Below are positions 8,881 to 16,428 of a stretch of 48,862 bases of DNA, one piece after another (within the stretch, counting starts at the first letter, position 1; each line of letters starts with the position of its first letter). The stretch covers positions 1 through 48,862 of the forward strand of contig JAKSTR010000009.1 of assembly GCA_024402495.1 (NCBI GenBank), given 5' to 3'. The translations under genes were made by a program, and so were the position numbers. The DNA is from Treponemataceae bacterium (GTDB lineage Bacteria > Spirochaetota > Spirochaetia > Treponematales > Treponemataceae). The notes beneath the pieces were generated by a model. That model did no database searches and was not told the origin of the DNA. It saw only the letters and a list, made by a program, of their open reading frames with translations.

Positions 8881-9705
8881 TTACATTTTTCCGCCTTCAA
8901 CTACAAGAGCGTCAGCATCAGAATTAGCGCCATAAACCGAACGCAAAGTTGCTTCGTAATCAGCGTGGAAGAAGTTTTCCTTGCCCAGTTTAACAATTTC
9001 ATCGTTCAGCCAGTTCAAAAGCGATTCGTTTCCTTTAGAAACTGCCGGTGCAATTGCATCCAGTGTTCCAAGCGAATCAATTCCTACTGCAAAACCCGGA
9101 TTTTCAATTGCCCATGCAAGAACTTCCGTGTTATCGGTAGAAAGCCCAACGCCGCGACCATCCAGCAGAGCATTGTAAGCTTCGCTGTACTGGTCAAATT
9201 TCAACAGGTTTACTTCCGGGTAATTGTTTGTAAAATAAGTTTCAGCAGTTGTACCTTTGCTGATAATCAAAGTTTTACCTTTAAGCTGTTCAACGTCTGT
9301 AATGTAATCTTTTTCGTTAGAAACAACACCCAAAGCACATTTCATGTATGGAAGTGCAAAATCAACTTTTTCAGCGCGTTCAGCAGTAACGGTAAAGTTA
9401 GCCAGAACCAAATCAACTTTGCCAGTCTGAAGAACTTCAACGCGTGCAGCAGCTTCAACCGGAACATATTTTACTTTTACGCCCAAATCTTTTGCAATGC
9501 GTTCTGCAAAATAAACATCGTAACCCTGATATTTACCGTATTCGTCTACATAGCCAAAAGGTTTTTTGTCGCTAAAAACTGCAACAGTAAGTGTTCCCTT
9601 TTTCTTAATCTGGTCTACGGTGCGGAACTTTGGTTTTGCAGAAAGTGGAGAAACTGCCAGTAAAAGCGCCAGAACAGCGAAAATTTTTCCGAATGTTTTT
9701 TTCAT
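8881..9705 (-). CDS. Family 3 extracellular solute-binding protein (polar amino-acid ABC importer)
   Basis: This 274-residue protein starts at MKKTFGKIFAVLALLLAVSP, a signal peptide probably cleaved after LSA. The mature part has the family 3 layout: GTLTVAVFSDKKPFGYVDE, GKYQGYDVYFAERIAKDLGVK, DLVLANFTVTAERAEKVDFA and GKTLIISKGTTAE. It binds an amino acid in the periplasm and delivers it to the permeases encoded at 11002-12343. An upstream in-frame ATG (9795) is rejected because it overlaps the promoter; the chosen ATG has AGAGG eight bases upstream. The gene is separated from its ATPase gene by 500 bp and has its own regulated promoter, so binding protein can be made in excess. The specific amino acid cannot be told. 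Confidence 0.93.
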   Translation of the reverse strand: MKKTFGKIFAVLALLLAVSPLSAKPKFRTVDQIKKKGTLTVAVFSDKKPFGYVDEYGKYQGYDVYFAERIAKDLGVKVKYVPVEAAARVEVLQTGKVDLVLANFTVTAERAEKVDFALPYMKCALGVVSNEKDYITDVEQLKGKTLIISKGTTAETYFTNNYPEVNLLKFDQYSEAYNALLDGRGVGLSTDNTEVLAWAIENPGFAVGIDSLGTLDAIAPAVSKGNESLLNWLNDEIVKLGKENFFHADYEATLRSVYGANSDADALVVEGGKM

Positions 9706-9734
9706 ATTTAGCCTCTGTATATTATGTTTTTGTT

Positions 9735-9759
9735 TATACCTACCAATTAAGTAGGTATA
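9735..9759. promoter_or_regulatory. 25-bp dyad operator at the binding-protein transcription start
   Basis: A perfect 9-bp inverted repeat, TATACCTAC (9735-9743) and GTAGGTATA (9751-9759), is separated by seven bases. It begins about five bases downstream of the -10 box of the promoter at 9764-9792, so a bound dimer would block initiation. Confidence 0.72.
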
Positions 9760-9763
9760 TTTA

Positions 9764-9792
9764 CTTATACAATTTTCATTATTTTCTGTCAA
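9764..9792 (-). promoter_or_regulatory. Near-consensus promoter of the binding-protein gene
   Basis: Minus-strand TTGACA (9787-9792), a 17-base spacer and TATAAG (9764-9769): eleven of twelve consensus bases. The leader of about 50 bases contains the dyad operator and an AGAGG ribosome site. Confidence 0.85.
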
Positions 9793-10002
9793 CAAGATTG
9801 AAAAAATTTTTTTTGAATTTTACTTTGCGAAAACACTGCAATAAAACATTAGTTTTTGCAGGCAAAAAACTAGTGCTGCGTACACAGAAAAAGATAAAAA
9901 TTAGAGATTGATTAAAAAGTACGCGCCAGCGCCCAAATATAAAGCAAGACTGAATAATTTTAATTTTTCCGGTTTTATAAAAGGTTCAGTTTTGAGTTTT
10001 TG

Positions 10003-10037
10003 GAAATTGATAAACAAGAATTGTTTTTATCAATTTC
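10003..10037. other. 12-bp perfect stem-loop of unknown role
   Basis: GAAATTGATAAA (10003-10014) pairs with TTTATCAATTTC (10026-10037). There is no T-run on either side, so it is not a standard terminator. It lies in the 400-bp gene-free stretch between the binding-protein promoter and the ATPase gene, next to the MITE-like repeat. Nothing else is recognisable in that stretch. Confidence 0.45.
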
Positions 10038-10046
10038 AACTCATTT

Positions 10047-10183
10047 TGTCATGCTGAATTTATTGGCATCTGGCGGCTGTGCATAATATTCGTCATGATG
10101 AATTTAGTTCAGCATCTTATTTGTTACCCAAAAACAAATTCCGAATCAAATTCGGGGTGGCACTTGTTCATTCAGGGATGACA
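10047..10183. repeat. MITE-like dispersed repeat, copy A
   Basis: The ends form imperfect terminal inverted repeats: TGTCATGCTGAA at 10047 and TTCAGGGATGACA ending at 10183. A second GTCATGATGAA...GTTCAGCATC motif starts at 10091, so two elements may be joined or nested. It contains no ORF. A related, shorter element lies at 48459-48533. Confidence 0.6.
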
Positions 10184-10214
10184 AAACTTTGAAACTCGCT
10201 ATTTGAACTAAAAA

Positions 10215-10958
10215 TTATTTTCTTTTTTCAAATTCAAAGTTATGCAGGAATTTTTTTGCACGTTCTGTCTGCGGATTTGTCCAGAACTGTTCCGGGTCAC
10301 CGGTTTCTACAATTTCGCCGCCGTCCATAAATACAATTTTATCTGCAACAGCGCGGGCAAACTGCATCTGGTGGGTAACTATAAGCATTGTTTTTCCGTC
10401 GTTTGCCAAATCCATCATCACATCAAGAACTTCGCGAACCATTTCCGGATCAAGGGCAGCAGTAACTTCGTCAAAAAGCATTACTTCCGGATGCATGCAA
10501 AGCATGCGCACAATTGCAACGCGCTGTTTTTGCCCGCCGGAAAGCTGACGCGGATAGGCGTTTGCTTTATCAGCCAGACCTACACGCTCAAGCCACATTT
10601 CAGCTTCTTTCTGGGCTTCTTCCATGTTGCGGTGCTGGGCGTGTTTGGGTCCAAGCAGAATATTTTTCATTACAGTAAGATGCGGAAAAAGATCGTAACT
10701 TTGAAAAACCATTCCGATTTTTTGCCGGATGAGGTGCATATCCTTTGTCCGGTTGGAAATTACTTCGCCGTCCAACAGAATTTCGCCGTCCTGAATGGGT
10801 TCCAGACCGTTTACGCATCGAAGCAAAGTAGATTTTCCGCAGCCGGAAGGACCAAGAATTACGATTACATCACCCTTTTCAACATTCAGTGAAATATCTT
10901 TCAGGATTACATTTTCATCAAAAGCTTTTTTTATATTTTTAATTTCTAAAAGTGACAT
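10215..10958 (-). CDS. Polar amino-acid ABC transporter ATPase
   Basis: This 247-residue protein is a complete GlnQ-type nucleotide-binding subunit. It has Walker A GPSGCGKSTLL, a Q-loop near MVFQSYDLFPHLTV, the signature LSGGQKQR, Walker B VMLFDEVTAALDPE and the switch histidine in THQMQFA. It powers uptake of an amino acid together with the two permeases just upstream and the binding protein at 8881-9705. A GGAG ribosome site precedes the ATG. The gap to the upstream permease is 43 bases, so the three genes form one unit. No clear terminator follows; the MITE-like repeat and a stem-loop lie downstream. Confidence 0.95.
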   Translation of the reverse strand: MSLLEIKNIKKAFDENVILKDISLNVEKGDVIVILGPSGCGKSTLLRCVNGLEPIQDGEILLDGEVISNRTKDMHLIRQKIGMVFQSYDLFPHLTVMKNILLGPKHAQHRNMEEAQKEAEMWLERVGLADKANAYPRQLSGGQKQRVAIVRMLCMHPEVMLFDEVTAALDPEMVREVLDVMMDLANDGKTMLIVTHQMQFARAVADKIVFMDGGEIVETGDPEQFWTNPQTERAKKFLHNFEFEKRK

Positions 10959-11001
10959 ATTTACTCCAAATTCTTATTTTCAATATTCAGCACAGAACGG
11001 C

Positions 11002-11703
11002 TTACATTTTCTGTTTTTTTTCTATAAACCGCGCGGCAAGGCTTAAAAACCAGCATACAAAAAAATACATCATAAAAATTACAAAATAAACCGCAATTGA
11101 AGCCGTTGGAATTGTAAGCCGGTTTGCTTCAATTATTTGCTGACCAATTTTTACAACTTCAATAACGCCTACAAAAACCACCAGCGATGTGGTTTTTATC
11201 ATTCTTGTAATCAAATTCATGCTTAGCGGAATAAGAGAACGGAAAGTTTGCGGAATGATAATAAACGTAAAAATCTGTTTTTCCGTAAGACCGATGGCGC
11301 GACCACTTTCGTACTGATGTTTCGGTACACTTTCCAGCGCACCGCGTACCAAATCGCCCATTTCGGCAGTGCCCCAAAGGGTAAAAACCAAAATACTTGC
11401 CGCTTCGCCGCTAAGCGAAATATTAAACATTCGAGTAAGCCCGTAATAAGCCACAAAAAGCAAAACCATCTGGGGCATAATGCGCATAATTTCAAGGTAA
11501 ATTTTACAAACAGCCTTAAGGATTTTGTTTTTTCGCGTCATGACAACACCAAACCCAAAACCAAAAATCATAGAAAGCGCCACAGAAACCAGCGCAATCC
11601 AGACTGTAACCCAAAGCCCGCCAAGCAGACGAAGCATATTTGTTCCCATTCCCAAAACACTGAAAGCCTGAGAAATTGCATTAAGAGTTTCCGAACTGTG
11701 CAT
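11002..11703 (-). CDS. Amino-acid ABC transporter permease (second subunit)
   Basis: The 233-residue protein is a HisM/GlnP-type inner-membrane permease with about five helices and the EAA loop that docks to the ATPase (ESGRAIGLTEKQIFTFIIIPQTFRSLIP). The start is placed at MHSSETLNAISQ because AGGAG lies eight bases upstream. An in-frame TTG seven codons earlier has no ribosome site. The gene overlaps the end of the first permease gene by 23 bases, implying coupled translation. Two unlike permeases imply a heterodimeric channel. Substrate unknown beyond polar amino acid. Confidence 0.92.
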   Translation of the reverse strand: MHSSETLNAISQAFSVLGMGTNMLRLLGGLWVTVWIALVSVALSMIFGFGFGVVMTRKNKILKAVCKIYLEIMRIMPQMVLLFVAYYGLTRMFNISLSGEAASILVFTLWGTAEMGDLVRGALESVPKHQYESGRAIGLTEKQIFTFIIIPQTFRSLIPLSMNLITRMIKTTSLVVFVGVIEVVKIGQQIIEANRLTIPTASIAVYFVIFMMYFFVCWFLSLAARFIEKKQKM

Positions 11704-12343
11704 AACGCAATCTCCTTTCTGCAAGTGCTGCCAAAACTGAAACCGGCAAGAGCAAAATTAAATATGAAATGCAAAGCAATGTAAGTGCTTCGTCAGTTTT
11801 ATAGTAAAGTCCAATTAAATCTTTTGCCACATACATTAAATCTGCAAGGGCAACGGCACTAAAAACCGAAGTTTCTTTAATCATGAACATAATGTTTGCA
11901 CAAAAACCGGGAACAGAAACCGAAATTGCCTGAGGAAGAATTACGTACTGGGTAATTTGCCGGCGGTTCAAGCCAATGCACAAAGCGCTTTCTATTTGAA
12001 CTTTTGAAACAGATTCAAGTGCAGAACGGAAAGTTTCTTCCATGTAGCTTCCGCTTAAAAAAGTTAAGCCAATTATTGCACACTGAACGGAAGAAAGTTT
12101 TATTCCCATGCGCGGAAATGCAAAGTAAAGAAAAAAAAGCTGAATAAGCAAAGGCGTGTTTCTTGAAAATTCAATATAAATACTTGTAAGCTGTTTTAAA
12201 ACAGGTATTTTAAAATACTGAATCAACGCACAGATTAAGCCCACCAAAAGAGACAGCAAAATGCCGACTAAAGCCAGTTTAAGCGTAAGCCCGGCTGCTT
12301 CTACATACATTGGAAGAACTTTTTGTATAAAACCAAAATCCAT
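11681..12343 (-). CDS. Amino-acid ABC transporter permease (first subunit)
   Basis: This 220-residue permease has the same family features as its neighbour: a helix-rich core with an EAA loop (ESALCIGLNRRQITQYVILPQAISVSVPG) and N-terminal LTLKLALVGILLSLLVG. It is the first gene of the permease-permease-ATPase unit. A TTGACT-N17-TAAAAT promoter lies about 40 bases upstream, giving a leader of about 30 bases. The Shine-Dalgarno match is weak (GGA). No operator like the one before the binding-protein gene is seen here, so the two units of this transporter may be controlled differently. Confidence 0.92.
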   Translation of the reverse strand: MDFGFIQKVLPMYVEAAGLTLKLALVGILLSLLVGLICALIQYFKIPVLKQLTSIYIEFSRNTPLLIQLFFLYFAFPRMGIKLSSVQCAIIGLTFLSGSYMEETFRSALESVSKVQIESALCIGLNRRQITQYVILPQAISVSVPGFCANIMFMIKETSVFSAVALADLMYVAKDLIGLYYKTDEALTLLCISYLILLLPVSVLAALAERRLRYAQFGNS

Positions 12344-12379
12344 CTGAAAAATCCAAGTTAAAAAAGTCGTCAGTTCGGG

Positions 12380-12408
12380 ATTTTAGATTGTTTGCAGGCG
12401 TTAGTCAA
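12380..12408 (-). promoter_or_regulatory. Promoter of the amino-acid permease operon
   Basis: Minus-strand TTGACT (12403-12408), a 17-base spacer and TAAAAT (12380-12385); ten of twelve consensus bases. The start site is predicted near 12373. Confidence 0.7.
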
Positions 12409-12553
12409 TTAACCAGCCTTGTACCGCAAGCATTTGAAATTTTAATATTACATCCGGCGCAATTGATATTTGCATTTTGCATACGCTAAAAAAAATTTTT
12501 ACCACTTTTCCGGAAAAACCGGGAACAATAAAAAAAACTTTTGGTTTCACCTG

Positions 12554-12668
12554 CAGAACAATATTGGTTTGTGGTACAGAACAACGTTGTTCTGGGGGTG
12601 AGAACAACTATGGTTTAAGACCCAAACCAATATTGGTTTGAGGGTGAGAACATTTGTGTTTAAAAGTT
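12554..12668. repeat. Five tandem 23-bp units, each holding an 18-bp dyad
   Basis: Units begin at 12554, 12577, 12600, 12623 and 12646, exactly 23 bp apart. The consensus of the first 18 bases is CAGAACAATATTGGTTTG. Unit 2 (12577-12594) and unit 4 (12623-12640) are perfect 18-bp palindromes built from two different half-sites, and units 1, 3 and 5 are hybrids of these. The array lies between divergent promoters of the permease operon (-35 at 12403) and pgm (-35 near 12739). The phasing of about 2.2 helical turns and the dyads suggest cooperative protein binding. The rest of the 520-bp gap is AT-rich with no gene. Confidence 0.85.
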
Positions 12669-12738
12669 CCGGTTTTGTAAAAAAATCTGAATATCTGCAC
12701 CGTTGTTATCAGTGATTTTTGCAGGAACGGTTGAGATA

Positions 12739-12768
12739 TTGCGCATCCTTAAATGTGTTCCATATAAT
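12739..12768 (+). promoter_or_regulatory. Probable pgm promoter
   Basis: A perfect TATAAT (12763-12768) has a poor -35 match, TTGCGC (12739-12744), at 18 bases. The weak -35 box would fit a promoter that needs an activator; the 23-bp array ends about 70 bases upstream. Confidence 0.55.
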
Positions 12769-12864
12769 AATAGATTTTTTTTTGGTTCTCTGATAAAATG
12801 TGTTTAACTTTTCAAATTTTATTTTGAAAAAAATAGCTTTTAATTGCCTTTAGAGGAGAAACTG

Positions 12865-14640
12865 ATGGACAAAGCTGAAATTATTGAACGTGCAAAAGCA
12901 TATATTGCTGAAGAAAAAGACGAAAACTTTCGCAAAGAAGTAGAAGCCTTGATTGCTTCTCCTGATGCAAACCTTGCAGAACTTGAAGACCGTTTTTACC
13001 GTGCCCTTGAATTTGGTACAGGTGGTTTGCGTGGCGTAATTGGCGGCGGTACAAACCGCATGAATACTTACGTTATCAACAATGCAACTCAGGGTTTGGC
13101 AAACTATTTTATCAAAACTTTCCCGGAAAAAGCTGCAAAAGGCGAACTTTCGGCTGTAGTTGCATACGATTCGCGCAAATATTCTGACGTTTTTGCAGAA
13201 GCTACCGCTTTGATTTTTGCTGCAAACGGTTTCAAGACATATCTTTTTACAGGCTTGCGCCCTACCCCGGAACTTTCCTATGCAATCCGCAAGCTTGGCT
13301 GCGACACCGGCGTTGTAGTAACCGCTTCGCACAACCCGCCGCAGTACAACGGCTACAAGGCTTACTGGAATGACGGCGCACAGGTTATTGAACCGCACGA
13401 CAAAGGAATTATTGACGAAGTTAACGCCGTTTCCAGCGTTAAAACAATCAGCAAAGATGAAGCAATTAAAAACGGCAAGCTTGTTTTGATTGATAAAGAA
13501 ATTGATGAACCTTACTGGGCAATGGTAAAATCTCAGCTTTTCCGCCCGGAACTGTTCAGCAAAATGGCAAAAGACGTAAAAATCGTTTACACTCCTTTGC
13601 ACGGTACAGGCGCAATGCACGTAGAAAAAGTGCTTGGCGATCTGGGTCTTGCAGTTACAACTGTTCCGGAACAGCGTGAACCAGACGGAACATTCCGCAC
13701 CGTAGAAAAACCTAATCCGGAAGAAGCACCGGCACTTAAAATGGCTGTTGAACTTGCACAGAAAGAAAAAGCTGATGTTGTTATGGCAACAGACCCTGAT
13801 GCAGACCGTTTCGGCAGCGCAGTTCCTGGAAAAGACGGCAAATTTGTTTTGATTAACGGAAACCAGATGGGTGTTCTTTTGACCGATTACATTCTGCTTT
13901 CGCGCAAAGAACTGGGAAAAATGCCTGCAGCCCCTGCAATGATTCGTTCTATTGTAACTGCCCCAATGGTAGATAAAATTGCGGCAAAAAACGGCGTAAA
14001 ATTAGTTGAATGCCTGACAGGATTTAAATGGATTGCCAACGATATGGCAACTTTTGAAAAAACCGGCAGCAACCAGTACGTTTTCGGTTTTGAAGAAAGC
14101 TACGGTTACAACGTTGAAACAGACGTTCGCGACAAGGACGGCGTAAGTGCTGCCGCAATGTGTGCCGAAATGACACTTTACTGGCGCAGTCAGGGCAAAT
14201 CTTTGCTGGAACGCCTTGAAGAATTGTACAACGAATACGGTTACTACGAAGACTGCGCAATTTCCAAAAACTTTGCCGGCGCTTCTGGTGCAGAAACAAT
14301 GAAAAACATTATGGCAAAACTTCGCGCCGACGGATTCAAGTCTCTTGGCGGCAAAAAAGTTATCTGCATCCGCGATGTTCAGCAGAGCATCGTATTCAAT
14401 CCTGCAAATCCGGCAGACAAAAAACCTTTGGCATTGCCAAAAAGCAACGTTTTGCAGTTCTTCCTTGAAGGCGGTACAGTTGTAAGCGCCCGTCCAAGCG
14501 GAACAGAACCTAAAATTAAGTTCTACATTAACGCACAGGTTCCAAGCAACGATGGTCTTGCAAAAGCAAAAGAAGCAGCTGCAAGTCTTTGCGACGCAAT
14601 CAAAACAGAAATTAACGCTGTTTTGGACGCTGCAAAATAA
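12865..14640 (+). CDS. Phosphoglucomutase/phosphomannomutase (alpha-D-phosphohexomutase)
   Basis: This 591-residue enzyme interconverts hexose 1- and 6-phosphates, linking glycolysis with sugar-nucleotide and polysaccharide synthesis. The four family motifs are present: the phosphoserine loop TASHNPPQYNGYK, the Mg-binding DPDADRFG, the sugar-binding FGFEESYGY and the phosphate-binding SARPSGTEPKIKFYI. Its length and the N-terminal GTGGLRGVIGGGTNRMN place it with the long PgcA/Pgm2-like group. The ATG at 12865 has GAGGAG six bases upstream, so an earlier in-frame TTG (12844) is rejected. The exonuclease gene follows five bases after its stop. Confidence 0.95.
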   Translation: MDKAEIIERAKAYIAEEKDENFRKEVEALIASPDANLAELEDRFYRALEFGTGGLRGVIGGGTNRMNTYVINNATQGLANYFIKTFPEKAAKGELSAVVAYDSRKYSDVFAEATALIFAANGFKTYLFTGLRPTPELSYAIRKLGCDTGVVVTASHNPPQYNGYKAYWNDGAQVIEPHDKGIIDEVNAVSSVKTISKDEAIKNGKLVLIDKEIDEPYWAMVKSQLFRPELFSKMAKDVKIVYTPLHGTGAMHVEKVLGDLGLAVTTVPEQREPDGTFRTVEKPNPEEAPALKMAVELAQKEKADVVMATDPDADRFGSAVPGKDGKFVLINGNQMGVLLTDYILLSRKELGKMPAAPAMIRSIVTAPMVDKIAAKNGVKLVECLTGFKWIANDMATFEKTGSNQYVFGFEESYGYNVETDVRDKDGVSAAAMCAEMTLYWRSQGKSLLERLEELYNEYGYYEDCAISKNFAGASGAETMKNIMAKLRADGFKSLGGKKVICIRDVQQSIVFNPANPADKKPLALPKSNVLQFFLEGGTVVSARPSGTEPKIKFYINAQVPSNDGLAKAKEAAASLCDAIKTEINAVLDAAK

Positions 14641-14645
14641 TTTAT

Positions 14646-15194
14646 ATGCAAAATTTTTCAGAACAGCTTCGTTCCTACTGGGACGGAGCTGTTTTTACCG
14701 CTTTTGATACCGAAACCACGGGGCTGAAACCAGAACTTGATAATGTTATTGAAATTGGCGCCGTGCGTTTTGACAAAAGCGGTATAATTGACCGCTACAA
14801 TGTTTTAATCAAGCCGCCAAAGCCTATACCAGCCGTAATTACAAGAATCAATAATATTACAAATGAAATGGTAGAAGGTTTGCCTGCGTTCAGCCAGCGT
14901 GCAGGCGATTTTTTGGATTTTATACAAGGTTCGTGTCTTGTTGCGCACAATGCGCCTTTTGACCACGCTTTTATAAATGAAGAACTTAGCCGCTGCGGTT
15001 TGCCAAATTTGAAAAATGATATTTTGGATACTCTTGTTTTAAGCCGTCAGGCTTTCCCTTATTTCTGCAAGTTTAACCTTCAGTATCTGGCAAAAAACTT
15101 GAATATCAACGTAAAAAACGCCCACCGCGCAGAAGACGATGCGCGTGTATGCATGGAATTATTTATAAAAATTGCAGAAAAATTGCGTCCGTAA
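14646..15194 (+). CDS. DnaQ/PolC-type 3'-5' exonuclease (DEDDh)
   Basis: The 182-residue protein is a stand-alone exonuclease domain of the DNA polymerase epsilon-subunit type. Its three motifs are complete: ExoI FDTETTGLKPELDNVIEIGA, ExoII VAHNAPFDHAFINEEL and ExoIII NAHRAEDDARVC, the last giving the DEDDh histidine and aspartate. It could proofread for a polymerase III or act in DNA repair or RNA turnover; nothing else in the protein decides this. It starts five bases after pgm without its own Shine-Dalgarno sequence, so it is probably translated by coupling to pgm. Confidence 0.9.
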   Translation: MQNFSEQLRSYWDGAVFTAFDTETTGLKPELDNVIEIGAVRFDKSGIIDRYNVLIKPPKPIPAVITRINNITNEMVEGLPAFSQRAGDFLDFIQGSCLVAHNAPFDHAFINEELSRCGLPNLKNDILDTLVLSRQAFPYFCKFNLQYLAKNLNINVKNAHRAEDDARVCMELFIKIAEKLRP

Positions 15195-15268
15195 CCGGTG
15201 CCGCAAAAGCAAATACACAAAACTGAAAAAATAATTTTTCATATCAAATGCTACGTTACGCGCGCATA

Positions 15269-15311
15269 AAAAAAGCTGAATTGCGATTTGTATCACAATT
15301 CAGCTTTTTTG
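15269..15311. terminator. Strong bidirectional terminator after the pgm-exonuclease unit
   Basis: A perfect 15-bp stem (15269-15283 with 15296-15310) has A- and T-runs at its ends. It can also stop transcripts of the convergent LysM gene. The remaining 150 bases up to 15467 show nothing recognisable. Confidence 0.88.
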
Positions 15312-15466
15312 TTTTTATAACCTGATTTTATTTTTTGCGCGACACCAATTAAAAATTACACGCATAATAATTTCAATCCAAGACAGCGGCGCAATATCAA
15401 AAAGAACAAATCTAGCCGCAAACGCACAAGGTATCGCTCGTTTCTGATGAAATTGCGCTCCGTGTT

Positions 15467-16375
15467 TTAGCCGCGCGGTGCCGAAGCCGGGTCAACCGCG
15501 GCACCATTCTTAAATACCATAAAATTCAGCTGGGGCTTTTTACTGATTGTATCAATTCCCAAAGTACCCAAAGTTGCGCCGCATTCAACGCTGTCGCCCT
15601 TGCGCACCGCAATTGAATCCAGGCCGCTGTAAACATATACATAATCGCTGGATTTTGGCTGAACAAATACAACCTGACCAAAACCGCGGTACAAGCCGCT
15701 GAAAATAACTTTACCGGCTTTTACGGCGGTTACTTTTTCGCCTTTACTGCCGCTTAAAAGAACGCTGTTTGTTTTTCCGCTCACGTAGCTTAATTCTGTG
15801 GCTTTTACAGGCCAAACAGTTTTGCTGTCAACATTTTTTACTTTATAATTCCGCGGGTCGCTTATCGGCGTAGTTTCGGTGCTGACAACAACCTGTGCAA
15901 GCATAGTACCGCTGTTTGCGCTGGCAGAACTTGCAGAAGAACTGGAATTAGTGCTGCCGGTACTTGCCACGGCAGAATTTTTAGAAGGAATTAAAAGACG
16001 CTGACCGATTTTTAAAGTAGACTTTTCGCTCAAGTTATTGGCTTTGCGAATTTCGTCAACGGTAGTTTCAAAAGAACGCGCAATACCAAAAAGCGTATCA
16101 CCGCTAGAAACCAGATATTCGCGGTAAGCCGGTTCGCTGGCTTTGGCAAGAGAACCCTTTTCCGGAATAGTTATAGACTGACCAATTTTGATTTTTGCCT
16201 GATTTGAAATGCCGTTATATGCGCAAATTTCGTCAACGCTTACACCGTATTTACGGGCTAAAGCGTACAAAGTGTCGCCTTTTTGAATAACGTGCACTGT
16301 TTCGCCGAAGCAAAAAGAAAGTGAAAAAAATAGTAATGTCGAAGCAAATAATGCCGATAATGCCGAACGTTTCAT
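15467..16375 (-). CDS. Secreted LysM protein with a degenerate LytM (M23) domain, NlpD/EnvC-like
   Basis: The 302-residue protein has a signal peptide (MKRSALSALFASTLLFFSLS), two LysM peptidoglycan-binding repeats (about 28-70 and 80-125), a serine/alanine/asparagine-rich linker and a C-terminal M23-like domain. The zinc ligands of active LytM peptidases are missing: the HxH region reads LNFMVFKNG instead of LHFEV, and the YAHL-type motif reads VYSGLDS. It is therefore probably not a peptidase. By analogy with EnvC and NlpD it may activate a cell-wall amidase at division. The ATG at 16375 begins the signal peptide; an in-frame TTG 15 codons earlier is less likely. It follows the HD gene by about 50 bases. 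Confidence 0.88.
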   Translation of the reverse strand: MKRSALSALFASTLLFFSLSFCFGETVHVIQKGDTLYALARKYGVSVDEICAYNGISNQAKIKIGQSITIPEKGSLAKASEPAYREYLVSSGDTLFGIARSFETTVDEIRKANNLSEKSTLKIGQRLLIPSKNSAVASTGSTNSSSSASSASANSGTMLAQVVVSTETTPISDPRNYKVKNVDSKTVWPVKATELSYVSGKTNSVLLSGSKGEKVTAVKAGKVIFSGLYRGFGQVVFVQPKSSDYVYVYSGLDSIAVRKGDSVECGATLGTLGIDTISKKPQLNFMVFKNGAAVDPASAPRG

Positions 16376-16428
16376 ACTAATAAAAATATCGGCAAAAAGT
16401 GCATTTTTGCCCACCGCCAATAATTATT

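Noticed and set aside
8965-9663. 232-codon frame on the plus strand
   Set aside because: Antisense shadow of the amino-acid-binding protein gene with abnormal composition.
10003-10037. Terminator of the amino-acid ATPase gene
   Set aside because: The stem is perfect but neither side has a T-run, so it is reported only as a stem-loop.
12401-12607. 68-codon frame on the minus strand through the repeat region
   Set aside because: It crosses the permease promoter and the 23-bp repeats, has no ribosome site and no recognisable sequence.
12554-12668. CRISPR-like array
   Set aside because: The repeats are directly abutting 23-bp units with no unique spacers, and no cas genes other than a distant Cas2-like orphan are present.
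12850-13620. 256-codon frame on the minus strand
   Set aside because: It lies wholly antisense to pgm, is cysteine- and phenylalanine-rich in a way typical of shadow frames, and matches no family.
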